NCBI GenBank assembly: GCA_937951345.1
Contig: CALFCF010000042.1
Location: 1-64,000, forward strand
Source of the DNA: an uncultured Granulosicoccaceae bacterium
Lineage (GTDB): Bacteria > Pseudomonadota > Gammaproteobacteria > Granulosicoccales > Granulosicoccaceae
Length of the DNA: 64,000 nucleotides
Direction: 5' to 3'
Shown: piece after piece, positions 17,608-27,100 of the stretch
Layout of the letters: every line of letters starts with the position of its first letter
Numbering within the stretch: position 1 is the first letter of the stretch
Notes under the pieces: generated by a model
What the model was told of the DNA's origin: nothing
What the model saw: only the letters and a program-made list of their open reading frames with translations
Databases searched by the model: none
Made by a program: the position numbers and the translations under genes

Positions 17608-17715
17608 ACAAACATTTCGTTTAAACAAACTTGATTCTCCGGCTTAACGGCTGTGCCATTGTCTCATTTTTCTATTAGAATAGCCGTCCTAATAATCTCG
17701 AAGAAGAATAGCCGA

Positions 17716-18402
17716 ATGTCCAGAATTCATTACGAACTTGCCAACGTTGAAAGCCCGTTTGCCTGGCGGAGCAAATTTGCGCTTGCCCACAAGGGTCTGG
17801 CATATGAATCCCGTCGAACTGCTTTCACCGATATTCCAACCATCTGTGAAGGTCGCCACAAGACAGTACCTGTGCTCGTTGATGAGGACGGTACGGAAAC
17901 CTGTGACAGCATGGCTATTGCAACTTATCTGGACGAAAAATATGAGAGCGCTACGCCTTTGCTTGACGATGAGCGAAAGGCGCGTACAGAAGAAATAGAA
18001 GGTTTATTGGGGCCGCACGGTTTCAAGGCATTTTTCCCGCTCTATATTCTTGATATTTACAACGGCTTGCCGGAAAAGGATGCTCCATATTTTCGAGAGT
18101 CACGGGAAAAACGTTTTGGCGCCACACTGGAAGAACTAGGCGTCAATCGTGACGAACGATTACTGGCGGCTCGTGAAGGCTTGCAACCACTGCGTGATGC
18201 ACTGGGTGATAAGCACTGGTACAACGGTGATAACCCGGGTTATAGCGATTATGTTGTTCTTGCATTCTTTGCCTGGCTGAAAGGCTGTGCAAAGACACCA
18301 CCACTGGCAGCAGGTGACCCTATCCTCGACTACATTGAACGCGGCTTCGCACTGTACGACGGTTTGGGCAACACTATTCAAGGCGGCCCCCTGGCTGCAT
18401 AA
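17716..18402 (+). CDS. Glutathione S-transferase family protein (LigE/LigF-like)
   Basis: A 228-residue protein with an N-terminal thioredoxin-like domain (MSRIHYELANVESPFAWRSKFALAHKG, shown in part at residues 1-15 and 16-26) containing VPVLVDEDGTETCDSMAIATYLDEKY, the cis-Pro and glutathione gamma-Glu-binding motif, then an all-helical domain with NPGYSDYVVLAFFAW. The form resembles beta-etherase-like and related GSTs, but no lignin-type genes are nearby. ATG 17716 begins the domain; an extension from 17653 has no similarity. A tandem repeat follows about 50 bp after the stop. Confidence 0.82.
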   Translation: MSRIHYELANVESPFAWRSKFALAHKGLAYESRRTAFTDIPTICEGRHKTVPVLVDEDGTETCDSMAIATYLDEKYESATPLLDDERKARTEEIEGLLGPHGFKAFFPLYILDIYNGLPEKDAPYFRESREKRFGATLEELGVNRDERLLAAREGLQPLRDALGDKHWYNGDNPGYSDYVVLAFFAWLKGCAKTPPLAAGDPILDYIERGFALYDGLGNTIQGGPLAA

Positions 18403-18450
18403 ACAGCTGTTAAGCCCTGAATATTAGTTACAAATTACACAGACCCGAAT

Positions 18451-18490
18451 TCGCTTGCATGCGCTAGAGTTCGCTTGCATGCGCTAGACT
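18451..18490. repeat. Tandem 20-bp duplication
   Basis: Two adjacent 20-bp units beginning TCGCTTGCATGCGC at 18451 and 18471 differ at one base. Each contains the palindrome GCATGC. It lies about 100 bp ahead of the next gene, in its likely promoter region. Confidence 0.8.
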
Positions 18491-18590
18491 TCGAAAAGCG
18501 GGTTCGGGTTCTGTGAAGCAGCAATGACGAAAGGCAAACATTGAAAAACGATAACGTGAGAGTGACGAGATAAATGTTACTGTTCTCCTC

Positions 18591-20294
18591 ATGGACAAAC
18601 CTTCGTTTGCGGTATTCTCCGGATATACTGCGTTAGCTGTCTCTGCCGGTGTTATGCTTGGACTGGCGCTCCCTATAGCGATCCCGGTCATATTACCGGA
18701 CGCGTACCATAACCTGATATCACGAAATAAAGTACCAGTCGAGTCGCCCAGAACTCCGGTAGCGAACAGCACGCACGCTAAAGAAACCCCGACACAGAAC
18801 AATCCATTTGCACCAGCCGCAGATCGGAACAATGACAAAGTTCTCGCTGATATAAAACCGTCTGCCGGCAACACAGATATATCAAATACAGAAACGTCAG
18901 TCGGACACAATTTAAGTGACCAACCTGCCCGATCGCCTGTCACCGACACCTCACGCATCACTCATTACCGTGATCTCGCATCATCATTGCTCTGGCTAGA
19001 CAGTGCATCCCCCGAAGAAATACAAGTCGTCGTTGACGATACGTTAAATAAATCGGCTGAAGCGCTGTTCTCTCGTGAATCAAACAGCTCTTATACTTAC
19101 GTTTGGATTCAGTCATTGATAAACCGATGGTTGGAGCTGGATTCCGAAAACGCACTAAGGTTTTTATTGAAAAACGATGGAGCCAAGAACCGAAACGAAA
19201 CCCACTACATGCTTCAGAGTGTGGTTCAAGAACAATTGCAGACACTCGTAAACACTGATCCCAGGAAACTCAGCCATTTACTCGCACAACTCGATCCGAA
19301 CGAATTCTCAGACCCTCATCTACTTTTGCAGCTACAGATGCAGATAGATCCGGAAGCTACACTGGCTAAATTCAAAGATGTTGAAAACCTTGAATTGAAG
19401 TTCAGCGCTATAAACGGGTATCTGCAGCAACTAGCTGTGACTCAACCACAGCAAGCGCTTGAGTGGATGGAGAGCAATTCCGAGCTTTCAGCCGAGCTTG
19501 AGCATTCGATGAAGTCGAGTATTTTTTTCCAATGGGCTGAAACAGACCCGCAAGGCATGCTGAATTTCATCGAGACTGCACCAGCGGAGCAAGTGCCGTC
19601 CGGTGTATTGTTTGGCGCCTATCTGGCACTTGGTCGTACCCACCCTGAGGGCGCGCTGTCGCTGGTCAAAGATCTTTCACCCCAGGAAGCGCAGTCGGCA
19701 AAAATGTCGATCCTTTCAGACTGGAGTCAGAGTGATTCAAATGCCGCTGCTAGCTGGCTTTTGCAAGCAGTAAACAACGGCGACATCAATACCGCTGAAA
19801 TCGAGCCCTATGTTCTGTCGAATATGCCAGTCGAATCGACACTATCCATTATTGACCAAATGCCGAACGAACAAAGTGATATGGCACTCTTTGCAATATC
19901 GCAGCAATTACAGGCAAACGGACCGGAAGCGTTTGCACTGTCCGTGGATTCGTTACCGACGAATTATGCAACCAGAATACGTTCAATGCTTGAAATAAAC
20001 ACGCTGGCGGAAACAGACCCGGTAAACGCGCTCGATCAATTAGCGACTTTTTCCACGCAACTGCAAGGTATGTTTTTACCGTACGTTGTCGTTCAAGCCG
20101 AACGAAATAGCCCGGGAGCTGTAGCTGACTGGGTATCAGTTAACAATGTCGACGACTCTCTAAAGAGTCAGATTGATTACATGCTGAAACAAAACTCCAC
20201 AGACCCCACCTTTTTGCCGCCGTACTACGAATCTTTTCTAATTCAAGGTATAAATCGCGCTGGTTATAGTCGTGAGACTTTCCAGAATCGTTGA
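18591..20294 (+). CDS. Membrane-anchored helical-repeat protein of unknown function
   Basis: A 567-residue protein with an N-terminal membrane helix (about 10-32), a disordered Pro/Asn/Thr linker (about 45-130), and a long helical-repeat region from about 140 onward. Repeats are built around a Trp and a DP-A motif, for example WLELDSENALRFL, QPQQALEWMES, WAETDPQGMLNFIE, THPEGALSLVK and WSQSDSNAAASWLLQ, spaced about 33-40 residues. Similar DP-A-W helical-repeat proteins exist in Verrucomicrobia and other groups without assigned function. The repeats should form an alpha-solenoid in the periplasm. It is a single gene with its own upstream region. Confidence 0.65.
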   Translation: MDKPSFAVFSGYTALAVSAGVMLGLALPIAIPVILPDAYHNLISRNKVPVESPRTPVANSTHAKETPTQNNPFAPAADRNNDKVLADIKPSAGNTDISNTETSVGHNLSDQPARSPVTDTSRITHYRDLASSLLWLDSASPEEIQVVVDDTLNKSAEALFSRESNSSYTYVWIQSLINRWLELDSENALRFLLKNDGAKNRNETHYMLQSVVQEQLQTLVNTDPRKLSHLLAQLDPNEFSDPHLLLQLQMQIDPEATLAKFKDVENLELKFSAINGYLQQLAVTQPQQALEWMESNSELSAELEHSMKSSIFFQWAETDPQGMLNFIETAPAEQVPSGVLFGAYLALGRTHPEGALSLVKDLSPQEAQSAKMSILSDWSQSDSNAAASWLLQAVNNGDINTAEIEPYVLSNMPVESTLSIIDQMPNEQSDMALFAISQQLQANGPEAFALSVDSLPTNYATRIRSMLEINTLAETDPVNALDQLATFSTQLQGMFLPYVVVQAERNSPGAVADWVSVNNVDDSLKSQIDYMLKQNSTDPTFLPPYYESFLIQGINRAGYSRETFQNR

Positions 20295-20636
20295 GTTTGG
20301 TGAATACCCTTTACTAGAAAATGATTTGAGATTAACTGAGAGGAATACTATGTGGGTTAGCCGGCATTTTAACTCACATACAATGCCCGATTTTCCTACC
20401 CCGCCGCCCAAAGCGGAACTAGCCTTATTTCCCACAAACGTCCAATTTGGAGGATTGCTGTTTTCAGAAAATTGCAGTGCTCACACTAATTCGTTCAAAC
20501 TCACATGCGTTAACGCCTCGTTTTTTATCACAAATTTACACGGATAATTTGTCGGTGATTCGTAGCGAAAAACGTCGCCATATCGCTAACAATATGTCAA
20601 TATATATAAAAGATATAGCGATATTTGAGGCGTTTC
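20295..20636. other. Intergenic region ahead of the MarR-like regulator
   Basis: No convincing gene. It is AT-rich toward its right end and contains the inverted repeat at 20580-20624 described separately. Confidence 0.4.
20580..20624. promoter_or_regulatory. Inverted repeat, candidate autoregulatory operator
   Basis: ATATCGCTA (20580-20588) and TAGCGATAT (20616-20624) are perfect inverted copies with 27 bp between, ending 12 bp ahead of the regulator ATG. The AT-rich spacer (TATATATAAA) could hold the -10 element. MarR-type proteins often bind such sites in their own promoters. Confidence 0.5.
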
Positions 20637-21176
20637 ATGACCAACAAAAAAACTAATAAAGAGACCCATACCGTTAAAAGAAAGATCGTTTCCTCACGAC
20701 ATCTAGCCGATTCTGAAGGTTGGCAATTATCAGAATTTGAGTTCGGGTTGATCATCGCATTTCATGGGTTCGGACGCTGGATGAATAAATGCATGGCTGC
20801 CGCTGGGAATTCCGAGCTGAGTTCTCTCGAAATTTTAATCGTTCATCACGTGAATCACCGTAAAAAACAAAAAAGACTCTCTGACGTAACATTTCTATTG
20901 AACATAGAAGATACGCATACCGTTAATTACGCATTGAAAAAACTGGTTGGATTTGAACTGATAGAAGGTGAAAAACGAGGCAAGGAATTATTCTATAAAA
21001 CAACTCAAAAAGGTGTTGATTTGTGCGAAAAATATCGAGAAGTGCGTGAGCAATGCTTATTGGATAGCCTAAAACATATGGATATGAGCCACGACGAGTT
21101 AAGTGAATTAGCTGCCTCTCTTCGTTCTTTATCGGGTTTGTACGATCAGGCCTCTCGCGCAGCCAGCTCGCTTTAG
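20637..21176 (+). CDS. MarR-like winged-helix transcriptional regulator
   Basis: A 179-residue protein with an N-terminal basic tail, a central winged-helix domain (about residues 50-135: SSLEILIVHHVNHRKKQKRLSDV, then VNYALKKLVGFELIEGEKRGKELFYKTTQKG, quoted in parts) and a C-terminal helix for dimerisation. The wing and recognition-helix arrangement is MarR-like. ATG 20637 is used, with TGAGG 6 bp ahead. It sits beside a TRAP transporter and a hydantoinase/oxoprolinase gene, so it most likely controls them in response to their substrate. Confidence 0.75.
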   Translation: MTNKKTNKETHTVKRKIVSSRHLADSEGWQLSEFEFGLIIAFHGFGRWMNKCMAAAGNSELSSLEILIVHHVNHRKKQKRLSDVTFLLNIEDTHTVNYALKKLVGFELIEGEKRGKELFYKTTQKGVDLCEKYREVREQCLLDSLKHMDMSHDELSELAASLRSLSGLYDQASRAASSL

Positions 21177-21206
21177 TCAGCTGCAACAATTGCATATGTT
21201 AGAAGT

Positions 21207-22511
21207 TTAGTTTCTTGTCATAAGATCCGGTAGAAAGGTAACGATCGCTGGAAACATAACAATAACGATCACTGCCAATAAAAGTAGCAGAAAAAACGGA
21301 AGCGCATACTTCGCAACTTTCAGAATATCGATACCAGTCAATCCCTGTATCACAAATAAATTAAAGCCAACAGGCGGTGTTATTTGCGACATTTCCACTA
21401 CGATAACGAGATAAATTCCGAACCAAAGTGGATCTATTCCATTTTGTTCAACCATAGGCATGATGATCGAAGTCGTTAATACCACAACCGAAATTCCATC
21501 AAGAAAACAGCCGAGAATAATAAAAAAGACTGTAAGTGCCGCTAGTAGTGCAAAACTTGATAGGTTGAATGATCCAATCCAAGATGCCAGATCTCTGGGA
21601 ATACCGGTAAACCCCATTGAAACAGAAAGAAAGGCAGCTCCTGCCAGTATAAATGCGATCATGCATGATGTGATGGTCGCACCCAATAGACTCTCTTTTA
21701 ACATTGCAACAGACAGCGACTTGTTCCACCATGCCAGAACCACGGAGAACACAACACCCACAGCGGCTGCGTCCGTTGGAGACGCTATGCCCATATAGAT
21801 TGAACCAATCACTCCAGCTATTAATAGAAAAATCGGGATAAGTCGTTTTGATGCAGAGAGCTTCTGCCAGAATGTGAACCGTTCAGTTTCTTGCGGTATC
21901 AACTTGGGTCGGCTAAGGGAGACAATCGCCACATAGCCCACAAAGAACAACACCAGCATGGCGCCTGGAATTACACCAGCTATGAACAGGCGAGCGATGG
22001 ATTGTTCTGTTGCTACTCCATAAACAATAAGAATAATTGAAGGTGGAATGAGCAATCCCAACGTCGCCGACCCTGCCAGAGTACCGATGATCTGACTTTC
22101 CGGATAACCTCTTTTTGTCAGCTCTGGAATCGACATTTTACCGATAGTCGCAGCGGTTGCCGCTGATGATCCCGATACGGCGGCAAATATCGCGCAGCCG
22201 AAAATGTTCACATGCAGCAGTTTTCCCGGCAGGCGTCCGGCCCAGGGTGCCAAACCTCTGAACATGTCATCAGAGAGTCTTGATCTGAGTAATATTTCTC
22301 CCATTAATATGAACATAGGAAGCGCAGCCAATGCCCAAGAATGACTATGACCCCAGATAGTGGTTGCGAGTATGGGTCCTATTGGTGCATTTGACAGCAA
22401 CATCATTCCTGCAATTCCCGTAATCAACAACGCAAACGCAACCCATACACCGGCTGCAAGCATCGCAATCATCGCAAGAAGCAATAAGGCAGTTACGGCT
22501 ATTTCGGTCAT
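21207..22511 (-). CDS. TRAP transporter large permease subunit (DctM family)
   Basis: A 434-residue integral membrane protein with about 12 hydrophobic segments, including the family motifs SNAPIGPILATTIWG, LPMFILMGE and GSSAATAATIGKMSIPE. DctM subunits form the sodium-driven channel of tripartite ATP-independent periplasmic transporters. It overlaps dctQ by 4 bp and ends 31 bp from the convergent regulator gene. The substrate is set by the DctP protein and is unknown. Confidence 0.93.
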   Translation of the reverse strand: MTEIAVTALLLLAMIAMLAAGVWVAFALLITGIAGMMLLSNAPIGPILATTIWGHSHSWALAALPMFILMGEILLRSRLSDDMFRGLAPWAGRLPGKLLHVNIFGCAIFAAVSGSSAATAATIGKMSIPELTKRGYPESQIIGTLAGSATLGLLIPPSIILIVYGVATEQSIARLFIAGVIPGAMLVLFFVGYVAIVSLSRPKLIPQETERFTFWQKLSASKRLIPIFLLIAGVIGSIYMGIASPTDAAAVGVVFSVVLAWWNKSLSVAMLKESLLGATITSCMIAFILAGAAFLSVSMGFTGIPRDLASWIGSFNLSSFALLAALTVFFIILGCFLDGISVVVLTTSIIMPMVEQNGIDPLWFGIYLVIVVEMSQITPPVGFNLFVIQGLTGIDILKVAKYALPFFLLLLLAVIVIVMFPAIVTFLPDLMTRN

Positions 22512-23050
22512 TCCGCAGCTTCCTTTCTCAATTCAATCGCATCAAAAACAGATGTTCCCGAAATGATTGTGCGTTGCAAACAATCTATTAATGCCACCGT
22601 AAATATAATCATTCCCACCAGTACAAAACATTGAGGAATCCAAATTGGTATTGCAACAATACCAGGCGATAGATCACCGAATTTGTAAGACTCCAAACAG
22701 AGCCTGCCCATATAAAACGTCACGTATCCAGAAACAAATGCGCACGCGCAAAATGAAAATATTTCTGAAATCCATTTAGCACGTGTCGGTAACCTCGTAA
22801 GAAGTAGATTGACCCTGATGTGCCCGCCTTGCGTCAGAGTGTAGGCGAGCGCTAGAAATGATGCTGCCGCTAACATATAGCCAGCAAAATCAGCGTAAGA
22901 AGGAATAGTTAGATTTATTGAAAGTCCGCCAAATCGTGTAATCAAATTAGAGAGCACTTGCGTGCACACTAGTAAGCAGATACCAGCTATAAGTAGCGAC
23001 GCTATAGCGCCGCTACTTATATACAAGCTATCGAGAGCTTTTCTTATCAT
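22508..23050 (-). CDS. TRAP transporter small permease subunit (DctQ family)
   Basis: A 180-residue membrane protein with four TM helices and the DctQ features FLALAYTLTQGGHIRVNLL and the C-terminal IPQCFVLVGMIIFTVALI. ATG 23050 is preferred over an upstream TTG at 23092 because GAGAAGAG precedes it at good spacing and the resulting N-terminus runs straight into TM1. Its stop overlaps the dctM start (ATGA). Confidence 0.88.
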   Translation of the reverse strand: MIRKALDSLYISSGAIASLLIAGICLLVCTQVLSNLITRFGGLSINLTIPSYADFAGYMLAAASFLALAYTLTQGGHIRVNLLLTRLPTRAKWISEIFSFCACAFVSGYVTFYMGRLCLESYKFGDLSPGIVAIPIWIPQCFVLVGMIIFTVALIDCLQRTIISGTSVFDAIELRKEAAE

Positions 23051-23095
23051 TACTGCTCTTCTCTTTCTTGCATTCAGGATCTGAAAATTCAAATA

Positions 23096-24058
23096 CTACT
23101 GGTTGAACGCGTCGATGATCGCTTTTGCATCATCTGAAGCCGATTCCTGCCATGCATTCTGCATGTCGACACCAATAGATTTGAGTCCGCTTAGTAGCTC
23201 GTCACTCGGGTCTTGAACTATCATCCCGTTATCGGTTAGCTCGGCTGTTTTTACTGATGTTTCCTGCTTACTCATTTTCCATCCGCGAACTTCGGCTGTC
23301 GCTGCCGCCTCTAAAACGATAGATTTTATATTGTCGTCAAGTGCGTCGAATGCAGCTTTATTAACAACAACGATATTCTTCGGAACCCATGCATTAATCG
23401 GCGAATAATGAGAAACAAAATCCCATGCCTTTGTATTAGCACCCGTTGATGGAGACGTTATCATGGCCTCTACTTGCCCAGTAGAAAATGCTTGAGGTAT
23501 ATCCGAAGCCTCAACTTGCGTAGGCGCTGCACCTGCGAGTGCTGCAAACTTTTCAAGAGCTGCGTTATAGGCTCTAAACTTTAGTCCTTTTAGATCGCCA
23601 ACTGATTTGACTTCGTTTTCGGTATAAAGACCTTGTGGCGGCCACGGTACAGAAAACAACGGTATCAAATTTTGCTTCGCAAACAATTCAGTTATGACCG
23701 GCTTTTGTGCCGCCCAAAGTTTTTCTGCATCGTCGTAGCTGGTCGCAACGAAAGGTTGAGAATCCACCCCATAGGCTGCGTCTTCGTTGGAAAGACGAGA
23801 TAGAAAAAACTCTCCTATTTGAACCTGTTGTCCACGCACTGCATTTTTAATTTCAGCGTGTTTTATTAGTGAACCTGCTGAGTGCACAGTAATATTAAGC
23901 TCACCATTACTGGCCTCGCTCACTTCTTTTGCAAACTCAACGATGTTTGCAGTGTGAAATGTTTTATCACCATAGGGCGTCGGCATATCCCAGTCTTCTG
24001 CTACAGCAGTGCTGCTTGCGAAAATCGCAGCACAAGCCAGTGAGAAAATGTGTTTCAT
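23096..24058 (-). CDS. TRAP transporter substrate-binding protein (DctP family)
   Basis: A 320-residue periplasmic protein. The signal peptide MKHIFSLACAAIFASSTAVA is followed by the DctP fold, with VGDLKGLKFRAYNAALEKF (about 145-163), which holds the ligand-carboxylate Arg in the conserved LKGLKFR strand, and QAFSTGQVEAMITSPSTG. ATG 24058 has AGGA upstream and begins the signal; codons upstream to 24088 lie outside it. The divergent gene encodes a hydantoinase/oxoprolinase, so the ligand may be a hydantoin, 5-oxoproline or related carboxylate (inference). Confidence 0.92.
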   Translation of the reverse strand: MKHIFSLACAAIFASSTAVAEDWDMPTPYGDKTFHTANIVEFAKEVSEASNGELNITVHSAGSLIKHAEIKNAVRGQQVQIGEFFLSRLSNEDAAYGVDSQPFVATSYDDAEKLWAAQKPVITELFAKQNLIPLFSVPWPPQGLYTENEVKSVGDLKGLKFRAYNAALEKFAALAGAAPTQVEASDIPQAFSTGQVEAMITSPSTGANTKAWDFVSHYSPINAWVPKNIVVVNKAAFDALDDNIKSIVLEAAATAEVRGWKMSKQETSVKTAELTDNGMIVQDPSDELLSGLKSIGVDMQNAWQESASDDAKAIIDAFNQ

Positions 24059-24120
24059 TCGTGTATTCCTCGTGGTTAATTTAGGCATTCGGTAAATCCC
24101 CCCCGAACACTTGCATCACG

Positions 24121-24151
24121 TTGACATATTATTAACATAATGTAAATATGT
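24121..24151 (+). promoter_or_regulatory. Promoter -35 and overlapping inverted repeat in the dctP/hydantoinase divergent region
   Basis: A consensus TTGACA (24121-24126) stands 70 bp ahead of the hydantoinase ATG. Overlapping it, ACATATT (24124-24130) and AATATGT (24145-24151) form an inverted repeat around an AT-rich core. A bound repressor here would block the rightward promoter and could also control the leftward dctPQM transcript. The -10 element is a weak AAATAT/TAAATA. Confidence 0.5.
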
Positions 24152-24191
24152 TTTGCTCAGTTTTATTCATTACTTTTGGAACCGCTGAATC

Positions 24192-27100
24192 ATGAGCAAG
24201 TGGGATTTTTGGATAGATCGCGGTGGCACTTTCACCGATATCGTGACTGGAAGCCCGTCTGGGTCTGTACATTCATTGAAATTACTCTCTGAGAACCCCG
24301 AGCAATACGTGGATGCTGCCGTGCACGGAATTCGGCATCTAATGGGGTTAAACGCTTCAGACCCGATCCCACAAGGCAGCATCAATGCGGTCAAAATGGG
24401 TACTACGGTGGCAACCAACGCTCTGTTAGAGCGTAAAGGCGATGCGACGCTGCTTATGATCACGGAAGGGTTTTCAGATCTACTTCGTATTGGCTATCAG
24501 AACCGACCAGCCCTGTTTGATTTGAACATCGTGCTGCCTGAACAGCTCTATCAACAGGTGTCTACTGTGTCGCAACGCATGGATGCAGACGGCAATGTGA
24601 TAAAGAAACTAGATACCGACTCTGCACTTAAGTCTTTGAAGGCTGCGTACGCGAACGGTATTCGTAGTGTGGCGATCGCATTTATGCACGGATATTTGAA
24701 TCCATCACATGAAGTCGCTGTCGCCAAGTTGGCACATGAAGTTGGTTTTACTCAAGTATCAGTGAGCCATGAGACATCCAAACTAATCAAGTTAGTCGGC
24801 CGTGGAGATACCACTGTTGTTGATGCCTACTTGTCGCCAATATTACGCCGATACGTTGAACAGGTTAGCAGCGCTTTGGATATGAGCAACGGTGCTTGCA
24901 GCAGACTGTTCTTTATGCAATCGAATGGCGGACTGACCGACGCCAAACTGTTTCAAGGACGTGATTCGATTTTGTCTGGACCGGCAGGTGGCGTTGTAGG
25001 CATGGTGAAGACCGCTGAGGATGCAGGATTTACGAGCTTGATTGGATTTGATATGGGTGGCACTTCAACGGATGTGTGCCACTATGCAGGAACACTTGAA
25101 CGGACCTTCGATACGGAAGTTGCAGGTGTGCGTATGCGCGCACCCATGATGCACATAAACACAGTCGCTGCTGGTGGTGGGTCGATCTTGAGCTTCCGAG
25201 ATGGTCGTTATCAGGTTGGTCCCGATAGCGCCGGTGCAAATCCAGGGCCAGCATGTTACCGACGAGATGGACCACTAACGGTCACTGATTGTAATGTCGT
25301 TCTCGGTAAATTGAATCCGACACATTTTCCTGCTGTATTCGGCCCAAATGCTAACGAACCACTGGATGCGGAAGTCGTTAGGAATAAATTTAATGATTTA
25401 GCGCTTGTTATCGAAAAAGAAAGTGGTACAAAAGCGCTTACGGCAGAGGAAACTGCAGAAGGTTTTCTGCGCATAGCTGTTGAAAACATGGCCAATGCCA
25501 TTAAGAAAATATCTGTTCAACGTGGCTATGATGTTACCCGATATACGCTGAATTGTTTTGGTGGTGCTGGTGGTCAGCATGCATGCCTAGTTGCCGATGC
25601 GCTGGGAATGCAGCGCGTGTTTCTACATCCGCATGCCGGTGTGTTATCCGCATTCGGTATGGGATTAGCTGACATTCGCTCTATGCGTGAGGAGCAATTT
25701 GATTACCCCCTTACTGAATCACAGAAAGCGATTGACGTTATGGAACGCCTGACAAAAGCTAGTTGCGATTCCGTGATAAACCAAGGCGTAGACCCGAAAC
25801 GCATTTCAGTTATAAAACGTGCCTATTTAAAATACAAAGGTTCTCATCAAGCATTAGAGGTCATTTATGGCTCCGAGGAGGAATTGCGATCTCGATTCGA
25901 TGCGTCCCATCTTGCACGATTCGGGTTTATCTCAAAAGGGCGCGATTTGATGTTTGAAATGCTCAGTGCAGAAGCGATCGAAGAAGGTGACAATCTATCC
26001 TACCCAAAACCTGATTTGAACACCGAGCCTGCTATACCAAAAGATAACATTAACTTTTATTCGCAGGGAAATTGGCAAAAGGCACGACTCTACGAAAGAG
26101 ATAATCTTTCCAGTGGCGTCGTTATCGAAGGCCCGGCGATTATCACAGAAAAAACGGGTACGAACGTCATTGAAGCCGGCTGGCAAGGCACGATCGATCG
26201 ACTTGGTAATCTGATACTCAATCGATACGAGAAAAAGCACAGAGAAGCTGCCATCGGTACTGAAGTTGATCCGGTCATGCTTGAAGTGTTCAACAATTTG
26301 TTTATGTCTATCGCTGAACAAATGGGTGCAACGCTTGCTAATACGGCGTACTCGGTAAATATTAAAGAGAGATTGGATTTTTCGTGTGCGCTATTTGATG
26401 CGACAGGTAATTTAGTAGCAAACGCGCCTCATGTTCCTGTGCACCTGGGTTCAATGAGTGAAAGCATTCGGACCATTGCTCGCTTGAATCAGCACACGAT
26501 GAAACCAGGCGACAGCTACATGCTAAACGCTCCATTCAACGGTGGCACTCATTTACCGGATGTAACAGTGATCACCCCTGTTTTCGATGCACAGGGAACA
26601 ACTATTCTTTTTTTTGTGGGGTCTCGGGGGCACCATGCAGATATAGGAGGCCGCACCCCAGGATCTGCGCCTCCAGACAGTCAGCATATTGAAGAAGAAG
26701 GCGTTGTTATCGACAATTTCAAACTGGTTGAGGAAGGTGTCTTACGTGAAAATGAGACTCGCGCATTGCTTGGTTCAGGTCGTTACCCTTGTCGAAATAT
26801 CGATGAGAATATGGCAGATTTAGAAGCCCAAGTAGCTGCGAATTCGACCGGAATCAGTGAAGTTTATCGAATGATTGACTCATTCGGGCTTGACGTTGTA
26901 CAGGCTTATATGGGGCACGTCCAATCCAATGCGGAAGCGTCGGTTCGGCGCGTCATAGGGAATTTGAAAAATGGCCAATGCGTGTATCCACTTGATGACG
27001 GTTCAGAGATTCATGTAAAAATACTGGTCGACAACGCAAATTCTGAAGCTACGATCGACTTTACAGGAACATCTAAACAGGCTAGCGGAAACTACAACGC

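Noticed and set aside
20272-20656. Two overlapping open frames before the MarR-like gene
   Set aside because: No family, no ribosome-binding site, and the stretch is better read as a regulatory region with an inverted repeat.
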